Shown here one piece after another: positions 1 through 8,299 of a DNA stretch of 64,000 nucleotides (position 1 is the first letter of the stretch; every line of letters starts with the position of its first letter). Source of the stretch: Flemingiibacterium sp045636265 (GTDB lineage Bacteria; Bacillota; Clostridia; Oscillospirales; CAG-272); contig JAZTXD010000078.1 of NCBI GenBank assembly GCA_045636265.1, forward strand, positions 1 to 64,000. Direction: 5' to 3'. The notes under the pieces were generated by a model. The model was not told the origin of the DNA. It saw only the letters and a program-made list of their open reading frames with translations, and did not search any database. Made by a program: the position numbers and the translations under genes.

Positions 1-498
1 CGGTTCTCCGTCCTTGCCGTCGACCACCGTAACAAGCTCACGCCACCTGTCATCGTTCTCGTGAGTGTACTTCCAAAATACAGTCTTGCCCTCACAGCGA
101 AGCTCAGGTGTTTTACCTTCTGTAATTCCGGCAATCACGGCGAGAAGCTGCTGATAAATGTCAGGCGTAGGCTCGCGCGCCTCGTCGCCGTGCTCGGCAC
201 CCTCGTATACGGTCTTGCGGCTTGCCCAAAGCGTCGGGCGCTGTTTGCCCCCAAGCTCACCGCGAATGCCAACCTGAAGACTTCCGGCTTCCTCAAGCAC
301 TTCCCACGGTATTTCGCATTTGCCGTCAACGACCACCTGCTCAACCGTCACGTTGCCGTTTCTGAACACCGCCGTTTTCGCATATTCGTCCCACGACTCG
401 TCAAATGTGAACTCGGCATAGTGTACGCCAACAGAGCCCGCGACGAGCGTTTCATCATCGACAAGCGTTATGCTCGCGCTGTTAACTTCGTATTTCAT
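1..498 (-). CDS. Prophage tail-fibre/baseplate-upper-like protein (3' end outside window)
   Basis: The reading frame starts at the ATG at 498, which overlaps the stop of the preceding gene (ATGA), and stays open through the left edge of the window, so only the first 166 residues are visible. The visible part is a beta-rich, polar sequence with no enzyme motif and ends in Gly-X-Y-like residues (DGKDGEP), as in collagen-like phage fibres. Position at the distal end of the baseplate cluster and the fibre-like composition suggest a receptor-binding or BppU-type protein. The family is not certain; the coding assignment is. Confidence 0.75.
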   Translation of the reverse strand, partial: MKYEVNSASITLVDDETLVAGSVGVHYAEFTFDESWDEYAKTAVFRNGNVTVEQVVVDGKCEIPWEVLEEAGSLQVGIRGELGGKQRPTLWASRKTVYEGAEHGDEAREPTPDIYQQLLAVIAGITEGKTPELRCEGKTVFWKYTHENDDRWRELVTVVDGKDGEP

Positions 499-953
499 AA
501 GATTACATCCTCCCAATCGGGCGCATATTCTTCGGGGCTGAATGTTGTGTCGCGAGTGGCGCGTTTTGTTGTGCCATCTTTCCATACCATACACTCGCCC
601 CTCTTATACGGATTCGTAGCGTCAGGCTGAACCCATGGTTTAGCCTTGTACGGATTGGTCGTATGCTTTATTCTCCAGAACGGAGCGCCGCCTTGAGTGC
701 CGGGCTCAACATTCTCATAATGAGAAGCATCGTGCCCTTGAATCAAACCATAAACCTGTCCTTTCCAAGTAAAGGGGGTGTCAACAGCCATGCCAATATA
801 ATTCCGTTTATCACTCCACTCAGGAATATCTTGCTCATTATCAATAATCTCTGTGTCCGTTATGTCACCAGCAACAGCCTTTTCGCGGAGAATTCGAGCA
901 TTCTCTCTACCCATATTAAAATGGGCGTTTATAACAATATCCTTATTCGTCAA
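495..953 (-). CDS. Prophage protein with CBM5/12-like carbohydrate-binding repeats
   Basis: 152 residues. Two tryptophan-rich segments are visible, one around residues 60-95 (WKGQVYGLIQGHD followed by APFW) and one around 105-150 (PWVQP, NPYKRGE, APDWEDV). This layout resembles the chitin-binding CBM5/12-type modules that Clostridia phages carry on tail or lysis proteins to bind cell-wall glycans. It is coupled by ATGA overlap to the fibre gene downstream and overlaps the upstream gene by 11 bp, so it belongs to the late tail operon. Binding of wall polysaccharide is inferred from composition only; no catalytic domain is seen. Confidence 0.7.
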   Translation of the reverse strand: MTNKDIVINAHFNMGRENARILREKAVAGDITDTEIIDNEQDIPEWSDKRNYIGMAVDTPFTWKGQVYGLIQGHDASHYENVEPGTQGGAPFWRIKHTTNPYKAKPWVQPDATNPYKRGECMVWKDGTTKRATRDTTFSPEEYAPDWEDVIL

Positions 954-1287
954 TGCTGTTCACTCCTTCCGTGTATGCATCTGCAAGCTCTCCCCATGTC
1001 ACGGGTTTATCGTAGTCATCGTAGCCGTCAGGGTATTCAGGCTCTTCAGGTTCGGGTGCCGGCTCAGGCTCGGGCTCGTTTGTAAGAACAAGAGTGCCGC
1101 CTGAGAATGTCTGTCGGAGATAATCCTCAACGGTGTCTGTGCGCATGACAAAGCCATCTTCCGCGCAAAGGGTTATTTCTCCGCTCACGGGAACGGGAAA
1201 ATCTTCCGGAAGTCTGCTGTATGTGATTTCGTTTGCCCTCGGACGACAAGTGCATCCATAGTCTTTGCCTTGATATTTGATGTACAT
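943..1287 (-). CDS. Small prophage tail-region protein with acidic Pro/Glu linker
   Basis: The start is placed at the ATG at 1287 because a strong GGAGGGG lies just upstream; the frame is open further up but has no ribosome binding site there. The 114-residue product has an N-terminal part with two cysteines (CTCRP), a central beta-rich half ending in FSGGTLVLTN, a Glu/Pro-repeat linker and a short C-terminal helix. Such small proteins between fibre genes are common in Clostridia phages and are probably structural or fibre-assembly factors. I do not recognise the family. Confidence 0.65.
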   Translation of the reverse strand: MYIKYQGKDYGCTCRPRANEITYSRLPEDFPVPVSGEITLCAEDGFVMRTDTVEDYLRQTFSGGTLVLTNEPEPEPAPEPEEPEYPDGYDDYDKPVTWGELADAYTEGVNSIDE

Positions 1288-1303
1288 ATTTTCCCCTCCA
1301 AAA

Positions 1304-1639
1304 TTAAATAATCTCGAATGCATCCCACGTTGTTTGGGTTGCAACTTTCGTGAGAGTAATAGTTAGGTTCGAGCTACTAATTGAATCGACGGTAAATTCT
1401 ATCAACGTATTGTCAGTAGTGAATTCCTCCAAATACGTCACTTCGCCACTTGGCGCAATAAAGAGGCCACATCGTAAAGACGACGGATTAGCTGATGAGG
1501 TCAGTAATATAATCAAACCTTTGTTTGTTTTTGAAAAATTGAATGTTACCGTAGTAGAAAAGTAATAGAATCTTTGCAAATATTGAACACCGTTAATTTC
1601 CGCCTCACCGCACCTGCGGGTTATGTATGCATTCCCCAT
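1304..1639 (-). CDS. Hypothetical prophage tail-region protein
   Basis: 111 residues, predicted beta-rich with many Ser/Thr, no signal peptide and no cysteine cluster. Its start overlaps the stop of the fibre gene upstream by one base and it ends 16 bp before the next gene, so it is co-translated with the tail genes. Function not recognised; a small virion decoration or fibre accessory protein is the likeliest role by position. Confidence 0.6.
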   Translation of the reverse strand: MGNAYITRRCGEAEINGVQYLQRFYYFSTTVTFNFSKTNKGLIILLTSSANPSSLRCGLFIAPSGEVTYLEEFTTDNTLIEFTVDSISSSNLTITLTKVATQTTWDAFEII

Positions 1640-2058
1640 TATCTCACCACCTGTAACTGTATTGTGAAAGCAGTCAGAGGAGCTGATTCGTTAGCCCATA
1701 ACGTGACTGCGTTTTCTGATGTAGTTATTCGGGTGATGCAGGACCACGCATCGAGGTACAGCGCATTCGCGGCAATGTCTGCGCTAAGCACGACATCGGC
1801 TATAGGATTATCGGTTGCCTCGATGCCTTCAATCGGAATCGTTTTATAATAGCCTCCGTTCGCGCCGTCAATGTCCCACTGTGTATTTGCAGAAAATATA
1901 TACTGTGCCAAATGTGTATGTTCGCCTGATGCTTTTTCGTCATCCAATTTTTTCAATTGTTCGTCAATAATATCCGCATTATAATTGAAATCATCAGGTT
2001 TTGCATATTCATTGGCAAGCGGCTTTTTTAGACTGTAGTTTTTTGTTAGATCTGGCAT
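1639..2058 (-). CDS. Prophage tail-fibre N-terminal-like protein
   Basis: 139 residues. The opening (NYSLKKPLANEYAKPDDFN) followed by an Asn/Asp-rich helix, a Lys/Glu-rich segment and an H-T-H-L sequence is typical of the baseplate-attachment end of Clostridia phage fibres, where many proteins start with a 'YgLkkPl' block and an HtH metal-binding-like motif. It lies directly after the YmfQ gene with no spacer. A short fibre or adaptor is inferred; there is no long repetitive shaft, so the receptor-binding part may be supplied by the downstream genes. Confidence 0.65.
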   Translation of the reverse strand: MPDLTKNYSLKKPLANEYAKPDDFNYNADIIDEQLKKLDDEKASGEHTHLAQYIFSANTQWDIDGANGGYYKTIPIEGIEATDNPIADVVLSADIAANALYLDAWSCITRITTSENAVTLWANESAPLTAFTIQLQVVR

Positions 2059-2595
2059 TTACAGCTCTCCTTCCGAAATTCCTGTCCATGTTTTTTCTGC
2101 GATATCCGACCACAGTTTGGCCGCTACATCCGACCAAACATGATATATAAATACAAACGTGTAAGCAAGATGGGCGGGTATGATCTCTTCAATTGCCGCC
2201 ACAACATCATCAAGATATGGAGGTAATCCATACTCACCCAAAAAAGTGATTGCGATTAGATATTGATCATAGTATTCTGTTATATCAACTTCTCCATTAG
2301 AAAACGAAGATATTACATTCTTTAATTTTTCTACTGTTATTGTCCCATACCCACGCTTGCGAGCAAGCAGTCGCTCACGGCGGCGTTCATCAGATTCATG
2401 ACTAGCTGGGATGCCATAGATGCATTCCCAGCGACCCAATGAAACATCCGCCGTCGATATGGCACACTGCGCATCGACAACTTCTAACATTGCCTCCGCT
2501 TCGCCCAACGCTACCTCGTCAGTACTGAAGATATGTGCCATTACCTTGCTATTTCTGTAATATTTCGGCACCCTCTCTATGAGTTTACGTGACAT
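2059..2595 (-). CDS. YmfQ/DUF2313 family tail protein
   Basis: 178 residues. The opening (LIERVPKYYRNS), the W-E-x-x-Y-G-I-P block at about 55-63 and the RRERLLARKRGYGT segment are hallmarks of the YmfQ (Mu gp48-like) family. These proteins cap the baseplate wedge next to gp47 and link it to the fibres. The C-terminus carries Trp repeats (VWSD, LWSD, TWTG). The gene overlaps the baseplate J gene by 11 bp, as in PBSX-like operons. Confidence 0.85.
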   Translation of the reverse strand: MSRKLIERVPKYYRNSKVMAHIFSTDEVALGEAEAMLEVVDAQCAISTADVSLGRWECIYGIPASHESDERRRERLLARKRGYGTITVEKLKNVISSFSNGEVDITEYYDQYLIAITFLGEYGLPPYLDDVVAAIEEIIPAHLAYTFVFIYHVWSDVAAKLWSDIAEKTWTGISEGEL

Positions 2596-3616
2596 AGATA
2601 AATTCCCCCATCATAGGCACCTCATCGGCACCGATAGCCACATTAACATTTCCACTGTTGACAAGCAAATCTCTGTAGTCTTCAACGCCTTCAACCTTAA
2701 GTATCTCTGCACCTATCTTCGCATACGATACAACTTCACCCGACAAACCAAATGTTTGTAGGTGCGCTATTAACGCTTTTCTTATTGCATCGCTCACAAG
2801 CTCGGCATCATACCCATTTTTAAAAGCGATAATTGCAGATACATCCACGATCTTTGCCGAAGCCGACATTACTGTTACATTTGCCCCCACAGGTCGCTTT
2901 TTTTCTATGTTCGCCGCAACATCCGCAACTGTTTTCTCACTGGCAATCTCACCGTTCGAGTCTACGATAACTACTTTTACTGTACCGGGGCCGTTCCAAA
3001 GCGGTGTTACTTTTGCTCCCCCAACGCCCTCTACCTCTGTTGCCCAGTTAATGTAGTCATATTTATTTCCTGATGTACTTGGAGTTCGAATTTTTATATA
3101 TGTACGTTCGCGGAGTATTTCGTCTGTTTCTCTGTCGTATCCACCAGTCATCGCGCTATCGTTTTTTACCGAATCAACACCAGCAAGTGTTATAGGAATT
3201 CGAGTTATACGGCTTGCACCGACATTACCAATCGCTCCAGGGACTGCACACACAACCGATGCTGTGATCGTGCCATCATCTCCAATAACAACATCTTCTT
3301 TAACATAATACTGCACCGCTTCAGATGCAACAAGTGCCCCTGCAGATATAACAGTATTTGGTGTTCCGCTAAATGTTACCGTTCCTTCAGCATACTGCGC
3401 TTTCTTACGTTCAACTCCCCACTCGCGAACGGCAGCATCAAGATCCTCCCCCGTAGCGGTGTCGAGAAGGCGGGCATTAAGAATTGCATCTGCTTTAGCA
3501 TGAAGCTTATCAATTTCTTTTGCAACAGGAGTAATCGCATCATAGAAAATGCTGCCCTCCGTTTTGTCGTAGCTATCAGGAATATTTGACAGCATAGAAT
3601 TCAAGGTGTTATCCAC
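2585..3616 (-). CDS. Baseplate J/gp47-like protein (XkdT type)
   Basis: 343 residues, usual length for the family. The segment LLDTATGEDLDAAVREWG near residues 48-65 and the GTVTFSG and GAIGNVGA blocks are diagnostic of baseplate J proteins, which form the wedges of contractile-tail baseplates. The start is a GTG at 3616 behind AAGGAGATG. The gene overlaps the XkdS homologue upstream by 16 bp and the YmfQ gene downstream by 11 bp, so the three are translationally coupled. Confidence 0.92.
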   Translation of the reverse strand: MDNTLNSMLSNIPDSYDKTEGSIFYDAITPVAKEIDKLHAKADAILNARLLDTATGEDLDAAVREWGVERKKAQYAEGTVTFSGTPNTVISAGALVASEAVQYYVKEDVVIGDDGTITASVVCAVPGAIGNVGASRITRIPITLAGVDSVKNDSAMTGGYDRETDEILRERTYIKIRTPSTSGNKYDYINWATEVEGVGGAKVTPLWNGPGTVKVVIVDSNGEIASEKTVADVAANIEKKRPVGANVTVMSASAKIVDVSAIIAFKNGYDAELVSDAIRKALIAHLQTFGLSGEVVSYAKIGAEILKVEGVEDYRDLLVNSGNVNVAIGADEVPMMGEFIYVT

Positions 3617-3972
3617 AAGTTCATCTCCTTGTTTTTTGTATACTCGGTTTCTACCGACAATTTTATTTTTACACCGCGACGATCAAATTCGAACGCTATA
3701 TCATATACACGTATTACCCCTCTCACAAGATTGGGTATGCGCTCACTCAGTTCTCGTGTCATTGCAATTTGTATAAGCTCACGATCACGCTGACCATATA
3801 TCCAATTGTGGTACGGCATTCCGTATATGGTGTATATATCATATCGATCAAATTCGGTCCGAAGTAGTTTTTCAATTTTATTCTCTATAAGATCGATTTC
3901 GCTTATTCTTGTCACTTTGCCGTCAATGACCTCAAAATCCCCACGTGCGAAATCAAATTTAAAGCTTGTCAT
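3601..3972 (-). CDS. DUF2634/XkdS-like baseplate wedge protein
   Basis: 123 residues with the pattern of the DUF2634 (T4 gp25-related) family: an N-terminal FDFARGDF block, I-E-K-L-L-R-T-E, then YGMPYHNWIYG near residue 45. gp25-like proteins join the baseplate wedge to the sheath and help trigger contraction. It starts 4 bp inside the upstream gene. Family assignment is by motif and by position between the DUF2577 and gp47 genes. Confidence 0.87.
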   Translation of the reverse strand: MTSFKFDFARGDFEVIDGKVTRISEIDLIENKIEKLLRTEFDRYDIYTIYGMPYHNWIYGQRDRELIQIAMTRELSERIPNLVRGVIRVYDIAFEFDRRGVKIKLSVETEYTKNKEMNLWITP

Positions 3973-4214
3973 GCTCGCACCACCTTTCCTACAACATAGA
4001 ACCTCTGATTATCGGAAGATGAAATCACGAGAACCTCATCGCCGATTTCAAACGTCATTCCTTTGAGGTAAAATAATCTTGGCGGTTTTGCGATAATTGC
4101 ATCACTTATACGCACATTCAAGGGAGTGATTAAAGTCACTCGCCCTGTGGTAGCTCCGATAATTAAATCCTGGGGCTTAAGCATTCGCCCCAATTGTTCA
4201 AGCGGTTTCCCCAT
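3969..4214 (-). CDS. DUF2577/XkdR-like baseplate spike-region protein
   Basis: 81 residues, a short beta-barrel-like protein with repeated Val/Ile strands and the final block GDEVLVISSSDNQRFYVVGKV, which matches small OB-type XkdR/DUF2577 proteins lying between hub and wedge genes. It starts with ATG at 4214 after GGAGAAGT. It probably forms part of the tail spike or hub. Family-level confidence is moderate because the protein is short. Confidence 0.75.
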   Translation of the reverse strand: MGKPLEQLGRMLKPQDLIIGATTGRVTLITPLNVRISDAIIAKPPRLFYLKGMTFEIGDEVLVISSSDNQRFYVVGKVVRA

Positions 4215-4231
4215 ACTTCTCCTAACAATTG

Positions 4232-5248
4232 TTATTCGTATCGTTCAACGATCTCTCTTGATGCCGTGAGTGCCTTGATAGATTCGGACGTTGAGGCAGC
4301 GATCGTTGACTTAAACGACGGTTCGGAATAATATTCTTTAAGGCCCAGCGTAGTTTGGAAATCGTCGCCAAGTTTATGTGATACTGATGTTATAACATAA
4401 ACTCCGACGAGCCCAGATATTGGCTCGTTTATAACAATGCGATTGCCGACTGCTGTCAGCGCCCAATCCCCCTTCACTGTCACATTTCCTTCAGCAAGCA
4501 AGAGTTTTAAACGTGAAAGTCGATTCTGTGCCACTCCAACCGCACTTGAAGCATCTGAAGACACATTAATATATTCCCGCAAAAACATGCCGTACTTTTG
4601 AATACTCGGCCAATCTCGCGCAGACTCGGTAACTGTATAACCATTACCGTCTGATACAAGAATAGAAACATGATTCTTGACACCATCCAACGTCGCCGAT
4701 TTAGTCGGTGCCATTATTACACTTAAAGATGCAGGACACAGTTTCTGACCAAGCTCATAGATTTCCACCGTATCGAACTCCTCTGATGTGATATAATATT
4801 CTCCGCCGTTGTTTTCCTCTTCAATGGAAACGAGTTTTTTGGCTATATCTGCAGGCGATTGTGCGTAATGGACACTTTCAATTTGTGTTGTCATGTTTGG
4901 TATGTGTCTGCTCTTAACACCGCAATATCGCCACAGTTCCATTAGAGCATCACTAACCGTCATGCCATCAAACTGTATCGCGATTTTCGATTTTTTGAGT
5001 CGGTAACAGCAATCATATGCGGTTATTGAGAGTTTTTTGTCCGTAGATGTATTCTCGGTAATTATTCCACGAAAGTAACTTTTTCCATCCTCTATAACTT
5101 CAACAAAATTGCCGATATCGGCAACAATATTTGTTTCGATATCGGACAATGGAAAGGATGCCTTTACGCATGCGCCAAGCTGCTTAATCGACTTTGAATA
5201 AGACAGCTCAACGGGATATGTAGGCCCTTTATTGATCAAAAAGTCCAT
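4232..5248 (-). CDS. XkdQ/YqbQ-like baseplate hub protein
   Basis: 338 residues. Size and order (after XkdP, before XkdR/XkdS) match the gp27/gpD-like hub proteins of PBSX-type phages. Blocks such as YPVELSYSKSIKQLGA near the start, DCCYRLKKSKIA at about 75 and YVITSVSHKLGDDFQTTLGL near the C-terminus fit the gpD fold, which forms the trimeric hub at the tube end. No muralytic catalytic residues are evident. The start ATG at 5248 overlaps the upstream stop. Confidence 0.85.
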   Translation of the reverse strand: MDFLINKGPTYPVELSYSKSIKQLGACVKASFPLSDIETNIVADIGNFVEVIEDGKSYFRGIITENTSTDKKLSITAYDCCYRLKKSKIAIQFDGMTVSDALMELWRYCGVKSRHIPNMTTQIESVHYAQSPADIAKKLVSIEEENNGGEYYITSEEFDTVEIYELGQKLCPASLSVIMAPTKSATLDGVKNHVSILVSDGNGYTVTESARDWPSIQKYGMFLREYINVSSDASSAVGVAQNRLSRLKLLLAEGNVTVKGDWALTAVGNRIVINEPISGLVGVYVITSVSHKLGDDFQTTLGLKEYYSEPSFKSTIAASTSESIKALTASREIVERYE

Positions 5249-5640
5249 TATCTCTTCTCCTTAAATTGCATCGAATAATACACATCCTTACCTTGTTTCA
5301 TACTGTACTCGAATCGCTCAAGTATCATTGTTTGGTCTATTCCCATTCCTATAATAATGAGGCGATAAGGCATACGATGCTCTTTAAAGCGTTTGATCGA
5401 TTCGACGTAACTCATACCGAACATTGAATTATTAAGCGAATACTCACGCCTATTTGAAGGAAAAAATGACGAGAAGCCAACACCCGTCAACTCCTCGAAT
5501 CCTATATGTGATATATTTCCGTTATTGACTGTTTCATAAGCGCGCACTCCCGTCCCATCAGAAACAGTTATCTCCGAAGGAGTTACAGGAAGCAGCAGTG
5601 TGTAGGACATATCTTCACTGCACAAATAAACCTTTACCAT
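5248..5640 (-). CDS. XkdP N-terminal-domain tail protein lacking LysM
   Basis: 130 residues matching only the N-terminal tail domain of XkdP-like proteins: LLLPVTPSEITVSDG at 15-29, a P-S-N-R-R-E-Y block near 60 and YRLIIIG near 92. In Bacillus PBSX the protein continues into a LysM peptidoglycan-binding domain; here it ends after the first domain, as in many Clostridia phages. It probably forms the tail-tube to hub adaptor. It overlaps the tape-measure stop by 7 bp. Confidence 0.82.
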   Translation of the reverse strand: MVKVYLCSEDMSYTLLLPVTPSEITVSDGTGVRAYETVNNGNISHIGFEELTGVGFSSFFPSNRREYSLNNSMFGMSYVESIKRFKEHRMPYRLIIIGMGIDQTMILERFEYSMKQGKDVYYSMQFKEKR

Positions 5641-7268
5641 GCATTTTCAACCTCCTCCACAATTCGCTTTGCCACCATATCCGCTATTTCTTCGTTCGAA
5701 CGATTTGCGCCGCTGATAGTTATATAGTTATTGACCGTCGTACTACCGCCAAATTTTCGCGTTCTTTCTGCGGTCATCACTCGAGACCCGGAAGGAAGCC
5801 TAATCAACTCGGGACCGCGCTCTCCTACAAGCGCGAGTCCTCCGGTATGGTATTGAGTTCCATTGGCGTAAGGTTCCCACCCGCTGCTGTCTCCGATTTG
5901 ATAATATGCAGCTCCCGCACCAGAATTCCACGGCACACGAACCATTTCATCATCTTCTGCAATTACAGGTATCGCAGAATCAGAAAACGGGTTTAGAAGA
6001 TTTAATATCCACGCAACAGTGTTGTATGCCCCTCTAAGCAGATCTATAATGACATTACCTAATGCATTCCCTATAGCGCTGCCGAGATTGTCAAACTTCT
6101 CGGATGTCCCGTCCAAAATATTCGGTAACTCTTCAAACAACTCTTTGAATGATTTTGTTTGCATTATTGCTAAGCCTATTCCAGCAATAAGAATCATTAT
6201 TGGATTCAAGCTTATTGCACCATTAAACAATATGGTTGCAACACGAGCCACCTCGGTTACCGTTTTGTATGCCATCATCGCCTTTTGCGCCGCCCAAATA
6301 GATGCACCAACTGCAGCTATTCCTGCAACCAAATCACGATACTTCCATAGAGTTGTAAAAACTTTTTCTCCAATATCCCACACCGTACTGAGCGCACTTC
6401 CAATCTCACGTGCATACTTATCCAGTTGTCCATTTTCTTGCCATTCAACAAGTTTTCCAGAGAAATATTGAGCTTTTTCACGAAGCATATCGAGTGCCGA
6501 ACCAATACGAACGGTACCGTCGGTTCCCATGCCCACCATCTGCGCGAGTGCTGATTTGGTTACGCCAGTAATCGTTGACCATGCACCCGATGTCGTTTTT
6601 GCCAAATTAGCCATACCGCCACCAAATTTTTCATCGAGGAAACGCTTCAGTGCTATTTGCGTGTCCTCAATAGATGCCGTCGAAAGCTTGTTAGCTTTGG
6701 CAAAATCCTCAAATGATTTGCGTGATACGTTTATGCTGTCGAAGAATTCGCCGGTCTGCCCCGTTGAGAATGCTTTAATGAATTGTGTCTGAACTTCAGA
6801 TATTGAGCGGTTTACTCCCGCAGCGGTATCGCCGAGTGTAGTCAAATATGTTTCGGTTGATAAGCTTGCCATCTCAAGAGCCGCCGATGCTGCCACCATG
6901 TCGCCGCCTTCAAACGGCGTTGAGTTGGCAAGGTTAACGGCATACCGCATAACCTCTGACGCTCGCTCTGTATCTTTTGTTGCCGTTTCAAGCTGTGTGC
7001 GGTACTTCTCAAGACTAAGAGCTTCAGAAAAGCCCAACCCCACCGCAGATACCGCAATTGCCGAACCAAGCTTAAGTACGGATGAAATCATAGAAGATGC
7101 CTTTTTCTGCATCTTATCCATTGATGCCATCGCACTCTTTGCAGCAGCCTTTTCCTTGTTGCTCAGTTGATCCCAGGCTTTACCACAATTAATCAACTTA
7201 GGCGACATTCTATCTGAAAGCGACAGAATTGCCGCAATTACCGAACTTGCCGTAATACCCCCCCTCAC
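5634..7268 (-). CDS. Tail tape-measure protein
   Basis: 544 residues. The N-terminal half is helical (MQKKASS region at about 50, FSEALSLEKYRTQLETAT at 80) with a conserved tape-measure segment (NSTPFEGGDMVAAS) near 113. Hydrophobic stretches lie near 310-380 and a GGLALVGERGPELIRLPSGS block at about 475, typical of tape-measure C-termini. It sets tail length; at this size the tail would be short. The start is odd: the only conventional option is a GTG at 7268 with no properly spaced ribosome binding site, and the hairpins of a small inserted gene sit just upstream, so the original start may have been displaced. Confidence 0.88.
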   Translation of the reverse strand: MRGGITASSVIAAILSLSDRMSPKLINCGKAWDQLSNKEKAAAKSAMASMDKMQKKASSMISSVLKLGSAIAVSAVGLGFSEALSLEKYRTQLETATKDTERASEVMRYAVNLANSTPFEGGDMVAASAALEMASLSTETYLTTLGDTAAGVNRSISEVQTQFIKAFSTGQTGEFFDSINVSRKSFEDFAKANKLSTASIEDTQIALKRFLDEKFGGGMANLAKTTSGAWSTITGVTKSALAQMVGMGTDGTVRIGSALDMLREKAQYFSGKLVEWQENGQLDKYAREIGSALSTVWDIGEKVFTTLWKYRDLVAGIAAVGASIWAAQKAMMAYKTVTEVARVATILFNGAISLNPIMILIAGIGLAIMQTKSFKELFEELPNILDGTSEKFDNLGSAIGNALGNVIIDLLRGAYNTVAWILNLLNPFSDSAIPVIAEDDEMVRVPWNSGAGAAYYQIGDSSGWEPYANGTQYHTGGLALVGERGPELIRLPSGSRVMTAERTRKFGGSTTVNNYITISGANRSNEEIADMVAKRIVEEVENAW

Positions 7269-7280
7269 TCCGATAAAAAT

Positions 7281-7319
7281 AGCGCACCCTCTCGCGATTT
7301 TTTATCGTTCGGGTACGCT
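7281..7319 (-). terminator. Hairpin, second of a tandem pair after the 7,368 gene
   Basis: The arms AGCGTACCC and GGGTGCGCT (minus strand) enclose a 21-nt loop and are followed by ATTTTT. The same stem with a 4-nt loop is found at 13,164-13,189, so this copy carries a loop insertion of about 17 nt. It lies just ahead of the tape-measure start. Confidence 0.6.
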
Positions 7320-7336
7320 GTAATATTCATAAGGTA

Positions 7337-7362
7337 AAAGCACCGAATGATATCGGTGCTTT
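7337..7362. terminator. Terminator of the small zinc-ribbon gene
   Basis: 10-bp stem AAAGCACCGA / TCGGTGCTTT with a 6-nt loop, 5 bp beyond the stop at 7,368. It has a run of T on both sides (TTTTACC on the minus strand, TTTGTTTATTATTTT on the plus strand). A close relative of this stem ends the other inserted gene at 13,207-13,232. Confidence 0.7.
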
Positions 7363-7367
7363 GTTTA

Positions 7368-7733
7368 TTATTTTATTCGTCCTAAAATTTCTCGCAAGGC
7401 ACCAAAAATGACGCCCATGCCAATCCACGGTACCAATGCTATCAATCCAAACACGACCATTCCCGGTACCCCAAATGCCGCTAACAATGTAATAACAGCG
7501 CATACGTAACAGAGTATCTCAAAAACTCTTAAACGTTTGATATACTTGGATGGATAAGGTCCACCTACACTGGATGGCGTTTCGCAATTTACACATATTC
7601 CTTGCTCGCGCTCATAATCATTTACCAGCTTTGTGCCGCAAACACTGCAATGACCGCCTTCGTATCCTCCACAGTTTGGGCAATGTATCGCATCATCCGC
7701 GACTTCGCATCCACATTCCTTACATTTTTTCAT
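7368..7733 (-). CDS. Moron: zinc-ribbon plus two-helix membrane protein
   Basis: 121 residues. Three CxxC-type knuckles fill the first 55 residues (CKECGCEV, CPNCGG, CSVCGTKL, CVNC), giving a double zinc ribbon, followed by two membrane helices at about 72-92 and 95-115. It interrupts the usual chaperone-to-tape-measure junction of contractile phages and has its own promoter (7,765-7,793), a GGGAGGA ribosome binding site and its own terminators. That is the structure of a moron, a gene expressed from the lysogen and not needed for virion assembly. Its role in the host is not predictable from sequence. Confidence 0.8.
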   Translation of the reverse strand: MKKCKECGCEVADDAIHCPNCGGYEGGHCSVCGTKLVNDYEREQGICVNCETPSSVGGPYPSKYIKRLRVFEILCYVCAVITLLAAFGVPGMVVFGLIALVPWIGMGVIFGALREILGRIK

Positions 7734-7764
7734 GATGTATTCCTCCCATAATAAGTATGCTACT

Positions 7765-7793
7765 ATTATACATCAAGCACCGGAATTTGTCAA
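7765..7793 (-). promoter_or_regulatory. Consensus sigma-A promoter of the zinc-ribbon moron
   Basis: Minus-strand TTGACA at 7,788-7,793 and TATAAT at 7,765-7,770, separated by exactly 17 bp. It overlaps the last codons of the frameshifted tail-chaperone frame and reads into the gene at 7,733, so the moron can be expressed without late phage transcription. Confidence 0.85.
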
Positions 7794-8299
7794 CTCTTGG
7801 CTATATATCTCGCGTGCCGCTACAAGGAACAACTTTTCCGCCTCTGTGAGCGCCGCGAGATCGCAAAGGCGATAGCCTCGAAGCGCCCAAAAAGCGAATA
7901 AGTTCATTTCAGCGTCACGCTTGATCAGTTTTTTACGTCATCCGCTATGGCTGACATATAAGCATCTGCAATGTGATCACCAATATTCATAACTTCAACA
8001 GGTGCAAAAAGCTTGTCGACAGCGTCATATGGATCCACCACACCAAGTTCAGCGTGCAGTTTTGTATCATGAAGCGCAGGACAGCAATCGTAAACAAGCT
8101 TACGATATGCATCATATGAGCCGCTTATATCTCCGAATTTGCGAACTTCGCTCACAAAATCAAGTTGCTGATCGCGCGACGGTGCGATAAACTGCAATGT
8201 TTTTCCAAGCGACGCTATATCCAAATCAATGGAACTTTCGCGACGCTGTTCCTGACGAAGTTTCAATCTGATAAGATCATCAAATGTTGCTCTTGCCAT
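7773..8299 (-). CDS. Tail assembly chaperone, long form by -1 programmed frameshift
   Basis: The zero-frame product (7,925-8,299, 124 residues) is an XkdN-like tail assembly chaperone. Its last codons are GTA AAA AAC TGA, which contain the slippery heptamer A AAA AAC at 7,928-7,934. A -1 slip there continues for 51 codons to the TGA at 7,773-7,775, giving a 175-residue fusion. The extension (starts LIKRDAEMNLFAFWALRG) is protein-like and helical, as in other G-T-type chaperones made ahead of the tape-measure gene. The position and heptamer match the conserved frameshift of tailed phages; only the slip itself is inferred. Confidence 0.85.
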
